NCBI GenBank assembly: GCA_945878865.1
Contig: CAMCUD010000035.1
Coordinates: 1-44,501, forward strand
DNA: 44,501 nucleotides
DNA from: Bifidobacterium breve
Lineage (GTDB): Bacteria > Actinomycetota > Thermoleophilia > Solirubrobacterales > Solirubrobacteraceae
Reading direction: 5' to 3'
Part shown: positions 16,946 to 27,214 of the stretch, piece by piece
Numbering within the stretch: position 1 is the first letter of the stretch
Layout: every line of letters starts with the position of its first letter
Notes under the pieces: generated by a model
What the model was told of the DNA's origin: nothing
Database searches by the model: none
The model's input: only the letters and a program-made list of their open reading frames with translations
Made by a program: the position numbers and the translations under genes

Positions 16946-17530
16946 GTGCCGTCCCCCGCCCAGCCCGGCCGCCCCCGCGACCCCGAGATCGATGCCCGCG
17001 TCCTCGCCGTCGCCCGCGAGCACCTGGGCACGCGCGGGTACGAGGCGATGTCACTGGCCGCGGTCGCCGAAGAAGCGGGGACGACGCGGCAGGCCGTCTA
17101 TCGCCGCTGGCCCACGAAGGCGGACCTCGCCACCGCGGCGATCGCCGCGATGTCCCGCGCCGCGGAGCGCACGCCCACCGACGACCCCTACGCCGACCTC
17201 GTGCGCGAGCTGCGCGCCTACGCCGCCGGCGTCGGGCGACCGGGCGGCGTCTCCCTGGTCGGCACCATGCTCGTCGACGCCACGGACCCCGACCTCGTGA
17301 CCCAGTACCGCGAGCGGATCGTCCTCCCGCGTCGCGCCCAGCTGCGGGAGATCCTCGAGCGAGCCCGCGACGCGGGACTGATCGCCGCGGACGCGGACGT
17401 CGAGACCGTGCTGCCCATGCTCACGGGTGCCTGGTACGCCACCGCCTTGGCGGGCGAGGCGCCCGGGGCGGACTGGCCGGACCGCGCCGCCGCGCTCGCC
17501 TGGCGCGCGCTCGGCGGGACACCGCGATAG
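16946..17530 (+). CDS. TetR-family regulator 2
   Basis: 194 residues from GTG at 16946, normal TetR length. The helix-turn-helix spans about residues 13-59 (ARVLAVAREHLGTRGYEAM, then LAAVAEEAGTTRQAVYRRW). The C-terminal half is a helical ligand/dimer domain. TACGAT (16934-16939) lies 6 nt before the GTG without a ribosome-binding site, so the mRNA is probably leaderless. A longer upstream frame exists but crosses the divergent promoter and is not used. It probably controls the DJ-1-like/F420-reductase-like operon it faces. Confidence 0.85.
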   Translation: MPSPAQPGRPRDPEIDARVLAVAREHLGTRGYEAMSLAAVAEEAGTTRQAVYRRWPTKADLATAAIAAMSRAAERTPTDDPYADLVRELRAYAAGVGRPGGVSLVGTMLVDATDPDLVTQYRERIVLPRRAQLREILERARDAGLIAADADVETVLPMLTGAWYATALAGEAPGADWPDRAAALAWRALGGTPR

Positions 17531-17541
17531 CCTTCGCGGCG

Positions 17542-17763
17542 ATGAACCGCCGCCCGCAGCTCGAGCTCATCGCGCCGTCCGCCTCCCCCGAGGAGGCTGC
17601 GGCCATCGTCGCCGCACTCGAGCAGTTCATGCGCAACCACGCGCCGGTCATCGTCGCCGGGCCAGACAAGCCGGCCGCCTGGCAGCGCGCCGCCCTCATG
17701 GAGAGCCACAAGCACGGTGGCTGGTCGCCCGACCCCTGGGGCGACGCGCATCCCTGGGGCTAG
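17542..17763 (+). CDS. Acyl-CoA carboxylase epsilon-subunit-like small protein
   Basis: 73 residues from ATG at 17542, 11 bp after the tetR2 stop. The N-terminal half (LELIAPSASPEEAAAIVAAL) and a following AAWQRAALMES segment fit the pattern of actinobacterial AccE proteins, which stimulate biotin-dependent acyl-CoA carboxylases. The C-terminus is unusual, rich in W, D, P and H. AccE genes usually sit beside the carboxyltransferase beta gene; here none is visible, although a carboxylase alpha chain lies about 7 kb downstream. The assignment rests on short sequence resemblance and is moderate; it could be a different small protein. Confidence 0.55.
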   Translation: MNRRPQLELIAPSASPEEAAAIVAALEQFMRNHAPVIVAGPDKPAAWQRAALMESHKHGGWSPDPWGDAHPWG

Positions 17764-17841
17764 CCCCCAGCTCTCTGCCTGACCGCCCCACCCAGCCCTC
17801 CCCGAGGGACGGGTTCTCCGCGACCTCGGTCCAGATTCTCA

Positions 17842-17905
17842 AAACCTGATCGGGTTTGGGTATATTTCCCGGTTCCCCGGGTCCCAGACCCCGCGCCCGA
17901 GAACC
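17842..17905 (+). promoter_or_regulatory. Promoter, palindrome and leader hairpin of the sulfur operon
   Basis: A near-perfect 16-bp palindrome AAACCTGATCGGGTTT (17842-17857) lies directly before a TATATT -10 (17861-17866), a position expected of a repressor or activator site. The ~55-nt leader can fold through GGTTC (17871-17875)/GAACC (17901-17905) with an inner CGGG/CCCG pairing. A GGAGA precedes the start codon at 17926. No known riboswitch class is recognised. Confidence 0.5.
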
Positions 17906-17925
17906 ACCACGGAGATCTCACCGAG

Positions 17926-19755
17926 ATGGAGCCGACCAGCACCCCGAGTCGACCGCATGGCCCCCGCGGCTCGCTCAACGCGCCGGAGGTCTACGAGAAC
18001 GTCCCCGGCCACATCATCCCGATCCTCCAGAAGGAGTTCGAGGACTTCGAGGTGGAGTCCGAGAAGTTCCTGGACGGTCAGACCCCGGAGCCGGAATTCA
18101 TCGGCTTCCGCCTGAAGCAGGGCGTCTACGGCCAGCGCCAGCCCGACGTCCAGATGATTCGCGTCAAGCTTCCGTGGGGCGGCGTCACGCCCGAGCAGCT
18201 CGAGGCGTTCGCCGACGTCGTCGAGCAGTTCGTGCCGAAGAACAAGGCGCACATCACCACGCGCCAGTGCATCCAGATGCACGACGTGCCGCTGCGGGAC
18301 ATGACGCCGCTCATGACCCGCATCTCCGAGGCCGGGCTCTCCAGCCGCGAGGGCTGCGGCAACACCGTGCGCAACGTCACCGGCGACCCGTGGGCCGGCA
18401 TCGCGCACGACGAGACCTTCGACCCGACGCCCTACGCCGGCGCGTACGTCCGCTACTTCGTGCGCCACCCGACGACGCAGCTCATGCCGCGCAAGGTCAA
18501 GACCGCCTTCGCCGCATCGGACTCCGACCGGCCGATCACCGGCATCCACGACATCGCCTTCATCCCGCGCATCCGGGACGGCGTCAAGGGCTTCGAGATC
18601 CGCGTCGGCGGCGGCACGTCGATCATGCCGCGCGTCGCGCCCACGCTCACGGAGTTCGCGACCGCCGACGACGGCGAGTACCTGAAGATCTCCGAGGCGG
18701 TCTTCCGCATCTTCGACCGCCAGGACTGGCTGCGCGTCAACCGCGCGCGTGCCCGCATGAAGGTCTTCGTCGACAAGTACGGCATGGAGGAGCTGCAGAA
18801 GCAGGTCGCCGAGGAGCTCAAGGGCGACTGGGTCGCCGAGCGCAACTTCGACCCGCAGCCGCTCCTGTTCGTCATCGACGAGACCGAGCAGCTGCCCGCC
18901 GCCCGTGACGACCACGGCACTCCGTCGGCCGACGAGCAGGCCGCGTTCGACGCGTTCGTCGCCGAGAACGTCATGCGTCAGCGCCAGGAGGGCTTCAGCG
19001 CCGTCCAGATCAAGGTCACACGCGGCGACCTCTCCCCGGAGCAGCTGCGCGGCCTGGCGAACGTCGCCCGCGACTACGCCGCCGGCTGGATGCGCACGAC
19101 GATGCATCAGAACCTCGTGCTGCGCTGGGTGCGCGACGAGGCGGTGTACGACGTGTGGAAGGCGCTCGGCGAGCTCGGCCTCGGCGACGCCGGCGCCGAT
19201 CACATCAACGACGTCGTCTCGTGCCCCGGCACCGACAGCTGCAAGCTCGGCATCACGTCGTCGATGGGCCTCAACCGCGCCGTGCAGGCGAAGGTCGAGT
19301 CGATGAACATCACCGACCCGCTCACGCGCAAGATCCACATCAAGATGAGCGGCTGCCCGAACGGGTGCTCCCAGCACCACGTCGGCACCATCGGGTTCTA
19401 CGGCGCGTCGATCAAGGTCGGCGAGCACACGATCCCCGCCTACATCCCGCATATCGGCGGCAACTTCGAGGACGGCGACGTCGTCTTCGGCGCCCGGCTG
19501 AAGGTCCGCATGCCGGCCAAGCGCGCCCCCGAGGCCGTCGAGCGGTGGCTGCGGATGTACGAGGCCGAGCGCGCGAGCGACTCCGAGACGTTCCGCGTCT
19601 ACGCCGAGCGCGTCGGCACGAAGCGCTTCGAGGACGAAGTCAAGGATCTCGCGATCGCCGTGGACTTCTCGATCGAGACGATGCAGATGTTCATCGACTG
19701 GAACCGCGACGTCCCGTTCGTCGTGCAGCGCGGCGAGGGCGAGTGCGCGGTCTGA
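17926..19755 (+). CDS. sir: Ferredoxin-dependent sulfite reductase (SirA/NirA family)
   Basis: 609 residues. It carries the duplicated nitrite/sulfite reductase fold, with siroheme/4Fe-4S ligands C433, C439 (C-x5-C) and C477, C481 (C-x3-C), in CPGTDSC and SGCPNGC. Y68 (GVYGQRQ) and C144 (EGCGN) occupy positions matching the Tyr-Cys pair described next to the siroheme in mycobacterial NirA/SirA; this correspondence is from memory. It reduces sulfite to sulfide with six electrons. Context (cysH, cysD, cysN immediately downstream) favours sulfite over nitrite. First gene of a five-gene operon; its end overlaps the cysH start by 13 bp. Confidence 0.92.
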   Translation: MEPTSTPSRPHGPRGSLNAPEVYENVPGHIIPILQKEFEDFEVESEKFLDGQTPEPEFIGFRLKQGVYGQRQPDVQMIRVKLPWGGVTPEQLEAFADVVEQFVPKNKAHITTRQCIQMHDVPLRDMTPLMTRISEAGLSSREGCGNTVRNVTGDPWAGIAHDETFDPTPYAGAYVRYFVRHPTTQLMPRKVKTAFAASDSDRPITGIHDIAFIPRIRDGVKGFEIRVGGGTSIMPRVAPTLTEFATADDGEYLKISEAVFRIFDRQDWLRVNRARARMKVFVDKYGMEELQKQVAEELKGDWVAERNFDPQPLLFVIDETEQLPAARDDHGTPSADEQAAFDAFVAENVMRQRQEGFSAVQIKVTRGDLSPEQLRGLANVARDYAAGWMRTTMHQNLVLRWVRDEAVYDVWKALGELGLGDAGADHINDVVSCPGTDSCKLGITSSMGLNRAVQAKVESMNITDPLTRKIHIKMSGCPNGCSQHHVGTIGFYGASIKVGEHTIPAYIPHIGGNFEDGDVVFGARLKVRMPAKRAPEAVERWLRMYEAERASDSETFRVYAERVGTKRFEDEVKDLAIAVDFSIETMQMFIDWNRDVPFVVQRGEGECAV

Positions 19756-20411
19756 CCCCCACCGACCTGCCGGACCTCGACGCGCTCGGCGTCGACGAGG
19801 TCATCGCGCACGCGGGCGAGCAGCACGGCAACGGGCTCGTGCTGCTCTGCTCCTTCCAGAAGGAGGAGAGCGTGCTCGTGGACGCCGTCGCGCGGCTCGC
19901 GCCCAAGACGCGGATCGTCACGATCGACACCGGCGTGCTCTTCCCGGAGACGCTCGCGGCGTGGAAGGCGTTCGAGGACCGGTTCGGCGTGCGCGTCGAG
20001 GTCGAGGACGCCTCACGCGCGGGGAACCCGTGGACGGGTCCGGCGGACTGCTGCGGCGTCGAGAAGGTCGCGGCGCTCGAGCGCGCGCTGGCCGGCGCCT
20101 CGGCCTGGGTCACGGGCATCCGCCGCGAGCAGTCGCCGACCCGCGCGGACGCGAGGAAGCTGGAGTGGGACGCCAAGCGCGGCATCCCGAAGTACAACCC
20201 GCTCGCCGACTGGACGGACAAGGACCTCTGGCGGCACATCGCCGAGCGCGACCTGCCGTACCACGAGCTGCACGACCAGGGCTACGCGTCGATCGGTTGC
20301 GCGCCGTGCACACTGCCGGGCTCCGGCCGCGAGGGTCGCTGGGCCGGCCAGGACAAGACCGAGTGCGGCCTTCATGTGGAGTCCGTCTCCCCGGGCGCGG
20401 AGATCGGCTGA
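19743..20411 (+). CDS. cysH: Assimilatory APS reductase
   Basis: 222 residues from the GTG at 19743, overlapping the sir stop. The PAPS-reductase fold is seen in SFQKEESVLVD and TIDTGVLFPET. Cysteines C103-C104 (DCCGVEKV) and C186, C189 (GCAPC) are the 4Fe-4S ligands that define the APS-using type, and C208 in ECGLH is the catalytic residue that forms the thiosulfonate intermediate. It therefore reduces adenylyl sulfate directly, which fits the absence of an APS kinase (CysC) gene or domain here. Electrons come from thioredoxin in this family. Confidence 0.93.
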   Translation: MRGLTPTDLPDLDALGVDEVIAHAGEQHGNGLVLLCSFQKEESVLVDAVARLAPKTRIVTIDTGVLFPETLAAWKAFEDRFGVRVEVEDASRAGNPWTGPADCCGVEKVAALERALAGASAWVTGIRREQSPTRADARKLEWDAKRGIPKYNPLADWTDKDLWRHIAERDLPYHELHDQGYASIGCAPCTLPGSGREGRWAGQDKTECGLHVESVSPGAEIG

Positions 20412-20415
20412 CGCG

Positions 20416-21303
20416 ATGGACCCGCTGATCATCGTCTTCGGCCTGGGTGTGGGCATCCTCGTCGGCATGACGGGGATCGGCGGTGGCTCGCTCATGGCGC
20501 CGCTGCTCATCCTCGGTGCGGGCGTCTCCCCGGTCGTCGCGATCGGGACCGACCTCATGTACGGCGCGATCACGAAGACGGTCGGCGGCTGGCGTCACCT
20601 GAAGGCGGGCACGGTCGACCTCGGCCTCTCGAAGTGGCTGGCGTTCGGCTCGGTGCCCGGGTCGCTCGTCGGCGTCTTCGTGCTCAACCGGCTGCACGAC
20701 AGCTACGGCGAGGACTTCGACCCGGTGCTCCTGACGATGGTCGCCGTGATGCTGCTCGTCGTCGCCACGGCGATCCTCTTCCGTGTCCTGTTCATGCCGC
20801 GACTCAACGAGCGTGAGCGCGACACCGTGGCGCTCACGCGCGGGACGAAGATCCTCGCGGTGAGCATCGGCCTGGTCATCGGCTTCCTGCTCGGCATGAC
20901 GTCGGTCGGCAGCGGCGCGCTCATCGGCCTGGCGCTCATCCTCATCTTCCGGATGACCCCGCACCGCGTGGTCGGAACCGACGTCTTCCACGCCGCGATC
21001 CTGCTGTGGACCGCCGGCATCGCGCACTGGTTCAGCGGCAACGTCGACTGGATGCTCACGGCGAACATCCTCATCGGTTCGATCCCCGGCGTCTGGGCCG
21101 GCACCTGGCTCATGCAGCGCGTGCCCGCCAACGGCCTGCGCCCCGCGCTCGGGTGCGTGCTGCTCGGCTCGGCGCTCGCCGTCCTGAACAAGGCCGGCAT
21201 CGAGGTGCCGATCGCCGCGATCATCGGCGTGCCGCTGGCCGTCGGCGCCCTCGCCTTCGCTCTGAACCGACTTCGTCCGACCCCCGAGGTGGCCACCGCA
21301 TGA
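20416..21303 (+). CDS. TauE/SafE-family membrane transporter
   Basis: 295 residues from ATG at 20416. Two homologous halves each begin with a glycine-rich helix (VGILVGMTGIGGGSLMAPLL and LGMTSVGSGALIGLAL), the hallmark of the TauE/SafE family, with about 8 membrane spans. The family includes sulfite/sulfoacetate exporters and suspected sulfate permeases. Its location between cysH and cysD, 4 bp after cysH and overlapping cysD by 4 bp (ATGA), ties it to assimilation. No ABC sulfate importer is present in the window, so uptake of sulfate or removal of excess sulfite are both possible; direction is inference. Confidence 0.85.
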   Translation: MDPLIIVFGLGVGILVGMTGIGGGSLMAPLLILGAGVSPVVAIGTDLMYGAITKTVGGWRHLKAGTVDLGLSKWLAFGSVPGSLVGVFVLNRLHDSYGEDFDPVLLTMVAVMLLVVATAILFRVLFMPRLNERERDTVALTRGTKILAVSIGLVIGFLLGMTSVGSGALIGLALILIFRMTPHRVVGTDVFHAAILLWTAGIAHWFSGNVDWMLTANILIGSIPGVWAGTWLMQRVPANGLRPALGCVLLGSALAVLNKAGIEVPIAAIIGVPLAVGALAFALNRLRPTPEVATA

Positions 21304-22205
21304 GTAGGACGCTCACCCATCTGGACGCCCTCGAGTCTGAGGCGATCCACATCATGCGCGAGGTCGCGGCGGAGCTCGAGAAGCCCGTGCTGCTCTTCAG
21401 CGGCGGCAAGGACTCGATCGTGCTGCTGCGCCTCGCCGAGAAGGCCTTCCGCCCCGGGAAGTTCCCGTTCCCGCTCATGCACGTCGACACGGGCCACAAC
21501 TTCCCCGAGGTCATCGAGTTCCGCGACCGCCGCGTCGCCGAGCTGGGCGAACGGCTCATCGTCGCCTCGGTCCAGGACTCGATCGACGCCGGACGCGTGC
21601 GCGAGGAGACGGGCATCGGCGCGTCGCGCAACCGCCTGCAGACGACGACGCTGCTCGACGCGATCGAGGAGCACGGCTTCGACGCCGCGTTCGGCGGCGC
21701 CCGCCGCGACGAGGAGCGCGCCCGCGCGAAGGAGCGCATCTTCAGCTTCCGCGACGACTTCGGCGGCTGGGATCCGCGCGCCCAGCGCCCCGAGCCGTGG
21801 AACCTCTACAACGGCCGTGTCCGCCGCGGCGAGAGCGTCCGCGTGTTCCCGCTGTCGAACTGGACCGAGCTCGACGTGTGGGCGTACATCGAGCGCGAGG
21901 GCCTCGAGCTGCCGAACATCTACTTCGCCCACGAGCGTGAGGTCTTCCAGCGCGACGGGATGCTCTACGCGACCGCCGACTTCGTCGAGCGCCGCCCGGA
22001 GGAGGAGCCGTTCGTCGCCACGGTGCGGTATCGGACGGTCGGCGACATGAGCTGCACCGGCGCGGTGCGCAGCGACGCGGCGACCCTGCCGGACGTCGTG
22101 GCGGAGATCGCGGCGACGCGGGTGACCGAGCGCGGCGAGACGCGCGCGGACGACCGGGTCTCCGAGGCCGCCATGGAAGACAGAAAGGTCGCCGGGTACT
22201 TCTAG
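21300..22205 (+). CDS. cysD: Sulfate adenylyltransferase small subunit
   Basis: 301 residues. PP-loop ATP-pyrophosphatase motif SGGKDS at 34-39, then HVDTGHNFPEV, GGARRDEE and FPLSNWTELDVW, all characteristic of CysD. With CysN it forms APS from sulfate and ATP, driven by GTP hydrolysis. The ATG overlaps the tauE-like stop by 4 bp, and cysN starts 2 bp after its end, giving a tightly coupled operon. Confidence 0.95.
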   Translation: MSRTLTHLDALESEAIHIMREVAAELEKPVLLFSGGKDSIVLLRLAEKAFRPGKFPFPLMHVDTGHNFPEVIEFRDRRVAELGERLIVASVQDSIDAGRVREETGIGASRNRLQTTTLLDAIEEHGFDAAFGGARRDEERARAKERIFSFRDDFGGWDPRAQRPEPWNLYNGRVRRGESVRVFPLSNWTELDVWAYIEREGLELPNIYFAHEREVFQRDGMLYATADFVERRPEEEPFVATVRYRTVGDMSCTGAVRSDAATLPDVVAEIAATRVTERGETRADDRVSEAAMEDRKVAGYF

Positions 22206-22207
22206 CC

Positions 22208-23464
22208 ATGGCCGTCCAGACCGCAACGACCCTGCGCCTCGCCACGGCGGGCTCCGTCGACGACGGCAAGTCGACGCTCATCGGGCGCCTGCTCTACGAC
22301 GCCAAGTCGGTGCTCGCCGACCAGCTCGAGCAGGTCGCCGAGGCGAGCAAGCGCCGCAACGGCGACGGCGAGATCGACCTGTCGCTGCTCACCGACGGCC
22401 TGCGCGCCGAGCGCGAGCAGGGCATCACCATCGACGTCGCCTACCGCTACTTCGCCACGGCGAAGCGCCGGTTCATCCTCGCCGACTGCCCGGGGCACGT
22501 GCAGTACACGCGCAACATGCTCACGGGCGCCTCGACCGCCGACCTGGCGATCGTCCTCGTCGACGCGCGCAACGGCGTCGTCGAGCAGACGCGCCGCCAC
22601 GCGTTCATCGCGTCGCTGCTCGGTATCCGCCACGTCGTCCTGGCCGTCAACAAGATGGACCTCGTCGAGTTCAGCGAGGAGCGCTTCGACGAGATCTCCC
22701 GAGACTTCTGCGAGTTCGCGCGCGGCCTGGACGGCGTGCGCGAGGTGACGTACATCCCGATCGACGCCAAGCACGGCGACAACGTCGTACACGGCAGCGA
22801 GCGGATGCCCTGGTATGGCGGCGTGCCGCTGCTCGAGCACCTCGAGACCGTCGAGGTCCACGGCGAGCACGACGACGGGCGCCTGCGCTTCCCCGTGCAG
22901 TGGGTGATCCGCGACCCGGAGACCGGCGCGCGCGAGTACGCCGGTCAGGTCGCGGGCGGCACGATCAAGCCGGGCGACGACGTCGTCGTCCTGCCCGCGG
23001 GCGTGCGCACGACGATCGCCGACGTCCGCACCGCCGACGGCTCCCTGGAGGAGGCCGAGGCGCCGCTGTCGATCACCGTCACGCTGACCGAGGACGTCGA
23101 CGTCGCCCGCGGCGACGTGCTGTGCGGCGCGGCCGACGCGCCGGAGCCCGTTCGCGAGCTCGAGGGCGACGTGTGCTGGATGAGCGACACGCCGCTGCGC
23201 CCGCGCGGCAAGTACGCGCTGAAGCTCGGCACGCAGAGCGTCCGGGTGATCGTGGACGAGCTCGTCGACGTGCTCGACGTCCACACGCTCGACCGCCACG
23301 CGGCGCCCACGGAGCTCGGCGCCAACGACATCGGCCGGGTGCGCCTGCGCGTGTCGCGGCCGATCGTCGCCGACGCCTACGAGGCGATCCGCGGGACGGG
23401 GGCGTTCATCCTCATTGATGAGGGGACGAACGACACCGTCGCGGCCGGCATGGTCACGCGCTGA
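22208..23464 (+). CDS. cysN: Sulfate adenylyltransferase large subunit (GTPase)
   Basis: 418 residues. An elongation-factor-type GTPase: G1 GSVDDGKST at 15-23, an EREQGITIDVAYRYF switch, G3 DCPGH, G4 NKMD, then two beta-barrel domains. It partners CysD. Many actinobacterial and proteobacterial CysN proteins are fused to APS kinase (CysC); this one stops at the barrel domains, which agrees with the APS-type CysH. Last gene of the operon, followed by a hairpin terminator. Confidence 0.95.
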   Translation: MAVQTATTLRLATAGSVDDGKSTLIGRLLYDAKSVLADQLEQVAEASKRRNGDGEIDLSLLTDGLRAEREQGITIDVAYRYFATAKRRFILADCPGHVQYTRNMLTGASTADLAIVLVDARNGVVEQTRRHAFIASLLGIRHVVLAVNKMDLVEFSEERFDEISRDFCEFARGLDGVREVTYIPIDAKHGDNVVHGSERMPWYGGVPLLEHLETVEVHGEHDDGRLRFPVQWVIRDPETGAREYAGQVAGGTIKPGDDVVVLPAGVRTTIADVRTADGSLEEAEAPLSITVTLTEDVDVARGDVLCGAADAPEPVRELEGDVCWMSDTPLRPRGKYALKLGTQSVRVIVDELVDVLDVHTLDRHAAPTELGANDIGRVRLRVSRPIVADAYEAIRGTGAFILIDEGTNDTVAAGMVTR

Positions 23465-23466
23465 CG

Positions 23467-23515
23467 GGGGTGCCGCCCGAAACGGTCGAGATCGGACCGT
23501 TCTCGGCATCACCCC
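23467..23515 (+). terminator. Terminator of the sulfur operon
   Basis: GGGGTGCCG (23467-23475) pairs with CGGCATCACCCC (23504-23515) with one bulge, and AACGGTC (23481-23487) with GACCGTT (23495-23501) inside. It lies just after the cysN stop and 44 bp before the next start. Confidence 0.65.
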
Positions 23516-23558
23516 TCCGCGCTCGCGGGTCCGGGAGGCCCAACGGCTACCGTGAGCC

Positions 23559-24872
23559 GTGCGCGCACCCGCGCGACCCATGACCACCGCCCTCGAGATC
23601 CTCGCCGTCCTCGCGCTCGTCGGCGCCAACGCCTACTTCGTCATCGGCGAGTACGCCGTGGTCACCGCGCGCCGGGGGGCGCTCGCCCAGCGCGCGCTGG
23701 AAGGCGGCCGGGGCGCGGCCGCCGCGCTCAAGCTCATGGACGAGCCCGTGCGCGTGATCAGCACCGTGCAGGTCGGGATCACCGCCGTCGGGATCCTCAC
23801 CGGTGCGCTCGGCGAGCCGCTCATCCGCGACATCCTCGGTGAGGGCCTGCCCGTCTGGGCGGGGTTCCTCATCAGCTTCGCCATCGTCACGTACCTCACG
23901 GTGGTCTTCGGCGAGCTCGTGCCGAAGGCGCTGACCCTCGCCCGCGCCGAGCAGCTCGCCGCGCTGCTCGCGCCGTCCATCACGCTCCTGGCGATCGTCT
24001 TCCGGCCGCTCGTGTTCGTGCTCGAGCGCTCGGCCTCCTTCGTGCTCCGGCCGTTCGGCATCCGCGAGGTCATCGCGGGCGAGGGCGTCCGCTCACCTGA
24101 GGAGCTGCGCCAGATCGTTGACGAGGCCGAGGGCTCCGGTGTCATCGAATCCGCGCAGGAGGAGATGCTCTACAAGGTCTTCGACTTCGCCGACCAGGAG
24201 GCTCGCGACGTGCTCGTCCCCGCCGACGACGTCGTCTGGCTCGACGCCGCGCTGTCCCCCGCCGACGCGTTCGAGCGGGCACTGAAGACCGGCCACAGCC
24301 GCTTCCCGATCGGCGAGGGATCCCTCGACGCGGTCACCGGCATCGTGCACCTCCGCGACCTCGCGCGGGCGGCGCAGCGTGGCGAGGCCACGCCGATCGG
24401 CCAGCTCTGCCGCGAGGTCCATGTCGTCCCGCCCACGAAGGACCTCGGCGCGCTCCTGCGCGAGCTGCGCCAGCGCCACGAGCAGCTCGCAATGGTCTCC
24501 GACGAGTACGGGCGGACGCTCGGCATCGTGACGGTCGAGGACATCCTCGAGGAGCTCGTCGGCGAGATCGAGGACGAGTACGACCTGCCAGACGCGTCGG
24601 TCGAGGAGCTCCCCGACGGGCGGCTGCGCGTGGCCGGCACGCTGACCATCGACGACTTCAACGAGACGTACGGCACGGCGCTTCCCGAGGAGGACGTCCA
24701 CACCCTCGCCGGACTGGTGTTCACCACGGTCGGGCGGCTCCCCAGAAGGGGTGAGAAGGTGACCGCCGCGGACGTCACGCTGGAGGTCGAGGAGCTCGAC
24801 GGCGCCCGGATCAAGCGCCTCCTCGTGAACCTCCCGCGCGGCACCCGACGCACGAGTCCGGATACGGACTGA
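23559..24872 (+). CDS. CNNM/CorC-type membrane protein with CBS domains
   Basis: 437 residues from GTG at 23559; an ATG at 23580 in the same frame is the alternative. The GTG is favoured because TACCGT (23548-23553) lies 5 nt upstream without a ribosome-binding site. The DUF21 transmembrane domain (about 1-190, with NAYFVIGEYAVVTAR and VVFGELVPKALTLA) precedes a CBS pair (about 215-345, with EYGRTLGIVTVEDILEELVG) and a C-terminal CorC/HlyC domain (about 355-430). Family members act in magnesium/cobalt efflux or resistance; older names are hemolysin-like. It stands alone between hairpin and accA-like promoter. Confidence 0.88.
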   Translation: MRAPARPMTTALEILAVLALVGANAYFVIGEYAVVTARRGALAQRALEGGRGAAAALKLMDEPVRVISTVQVGITAVGILTGALGEPLIRDILGEGLPVWAGFLISFAIVTYLTVVFGELVPKALTLARAEQLAALLAPSITLLAIVFRPLVFVLERSASFVLRPFGIREVIAGEGVRSPEELRQIVDEAEGSGVIESAQEEMLYKVFDFADQEARDVLVPADDVVWLDAALSPADAFERALKTGHSRFPIGEGSLDAVTGIVHLRDLARAAQRGEATPIGQLCREVHVVPPTKDLGALLRELRQRHEQLAMVSDEYGRTLGIVTVEDILEELVGEIEDEYDLPDASVEELPDGRLRVAGTLTIDDFNETYGTALPEEDVHTLAGLVFTTVGRLPRRGEKVTAADVTLEVEELDGARIKRLLVNLPRGTRRTSPDTD

Positions 24873-24917
24873 GCCAGACCGCGAAAATGCGGGCCTTCAA
24901 CTAGACTGCCGCGCCGC

Positions 24918-26708
<1,791 letters not shown>

Positions 26709-26716
26709 CGGCCGTC

Positions 26717-27208
26717 GTGCCCATCCGGGCCTGGGTCGCCGAGCAGCACGAGGCCGAGACGGCCGCGGCGCTGCTCATCGCCTTCCGCGACCACAACGGC
26801 AGCGACTGGCCGTCGGACAACGCGTTCTACGCCGGCGTCGAGAAGCTGCTGGAGGACCCGAACACGGAGTTCCTCCTCGCGTCGACGGACGACGACTCAC
26901 CTCCGACCGGCGTCTGCCAGGTGCGGTTCCGGTGGGGGATCTGGAAGGCCGCGACCGACGCGTGGCTGGAGGACCTCTACGTGCGGCCGGAGGCGCGGCG
27001 CCACGGGCTCGGCGACGCGCTCGTCAAGCTCGCGATCGAGCGGGCCGCAGAGCGCGGCGCCCGGCGCATCGAGCTCGACACGAACGAGGAGAACGCGGGC
27101 GCCATCGCGCTCTACGAGCGCAACGGGTTCAGCACGCGGTCCAAGGCCACGCCCGCCCTGCCGGGGCGCGACCTCTTCCTCGGCTGCGCGATCGAGCGCG
27201 AGGACTGA
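26717..27208 (+). CDS. GNAT-family N-acetyltransferase
   Basis: 163 residues from GTG, 8 bp after the carboxylase stop, so probably cotranscribed. The GNAT core is visible: DLYVRPEARRHGLGDALVKLA, the acetyl-CoA binding motif A (RRHGLG), and the later ELDTNEENAGAIALYERNGF. The N-terminal region is family-typical in length. Substrate cannot be assigned; protein or small-molecule amines are possible. Whether it regulates the carboxylase is speculation. Confidence 0.85.
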   Translation: MPIRAWVAEQHEAETAAALLIAFRDHNGSDWPSDNAFYAGVEKLLEDPNTEFLLASTDDDSPPTGVCQVRFRWGIWKAATDAWLEDLYVRPEARRHGLGDALVKLAIERAAERGARRIELDTNEENAGAIALYERNGFSTRSKATPALPGRDLFLGCAIERED

Positions 27209-27214
27209 CGGGCG

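Noticed and set aside
17926-19755. Nitrite reductase (nirA) call
   Set aside because: The fold alone does not separate nitrite from sulfite, but direct linkage with cysH, cysD and cysN favours sulfite.
20416-21303. Calling the TauE-family gene a sulfite exporter outright
   Set aside because: The family includes importers and exporters and the sequence does not show direction; operon context rather suggests a role in assimilation.
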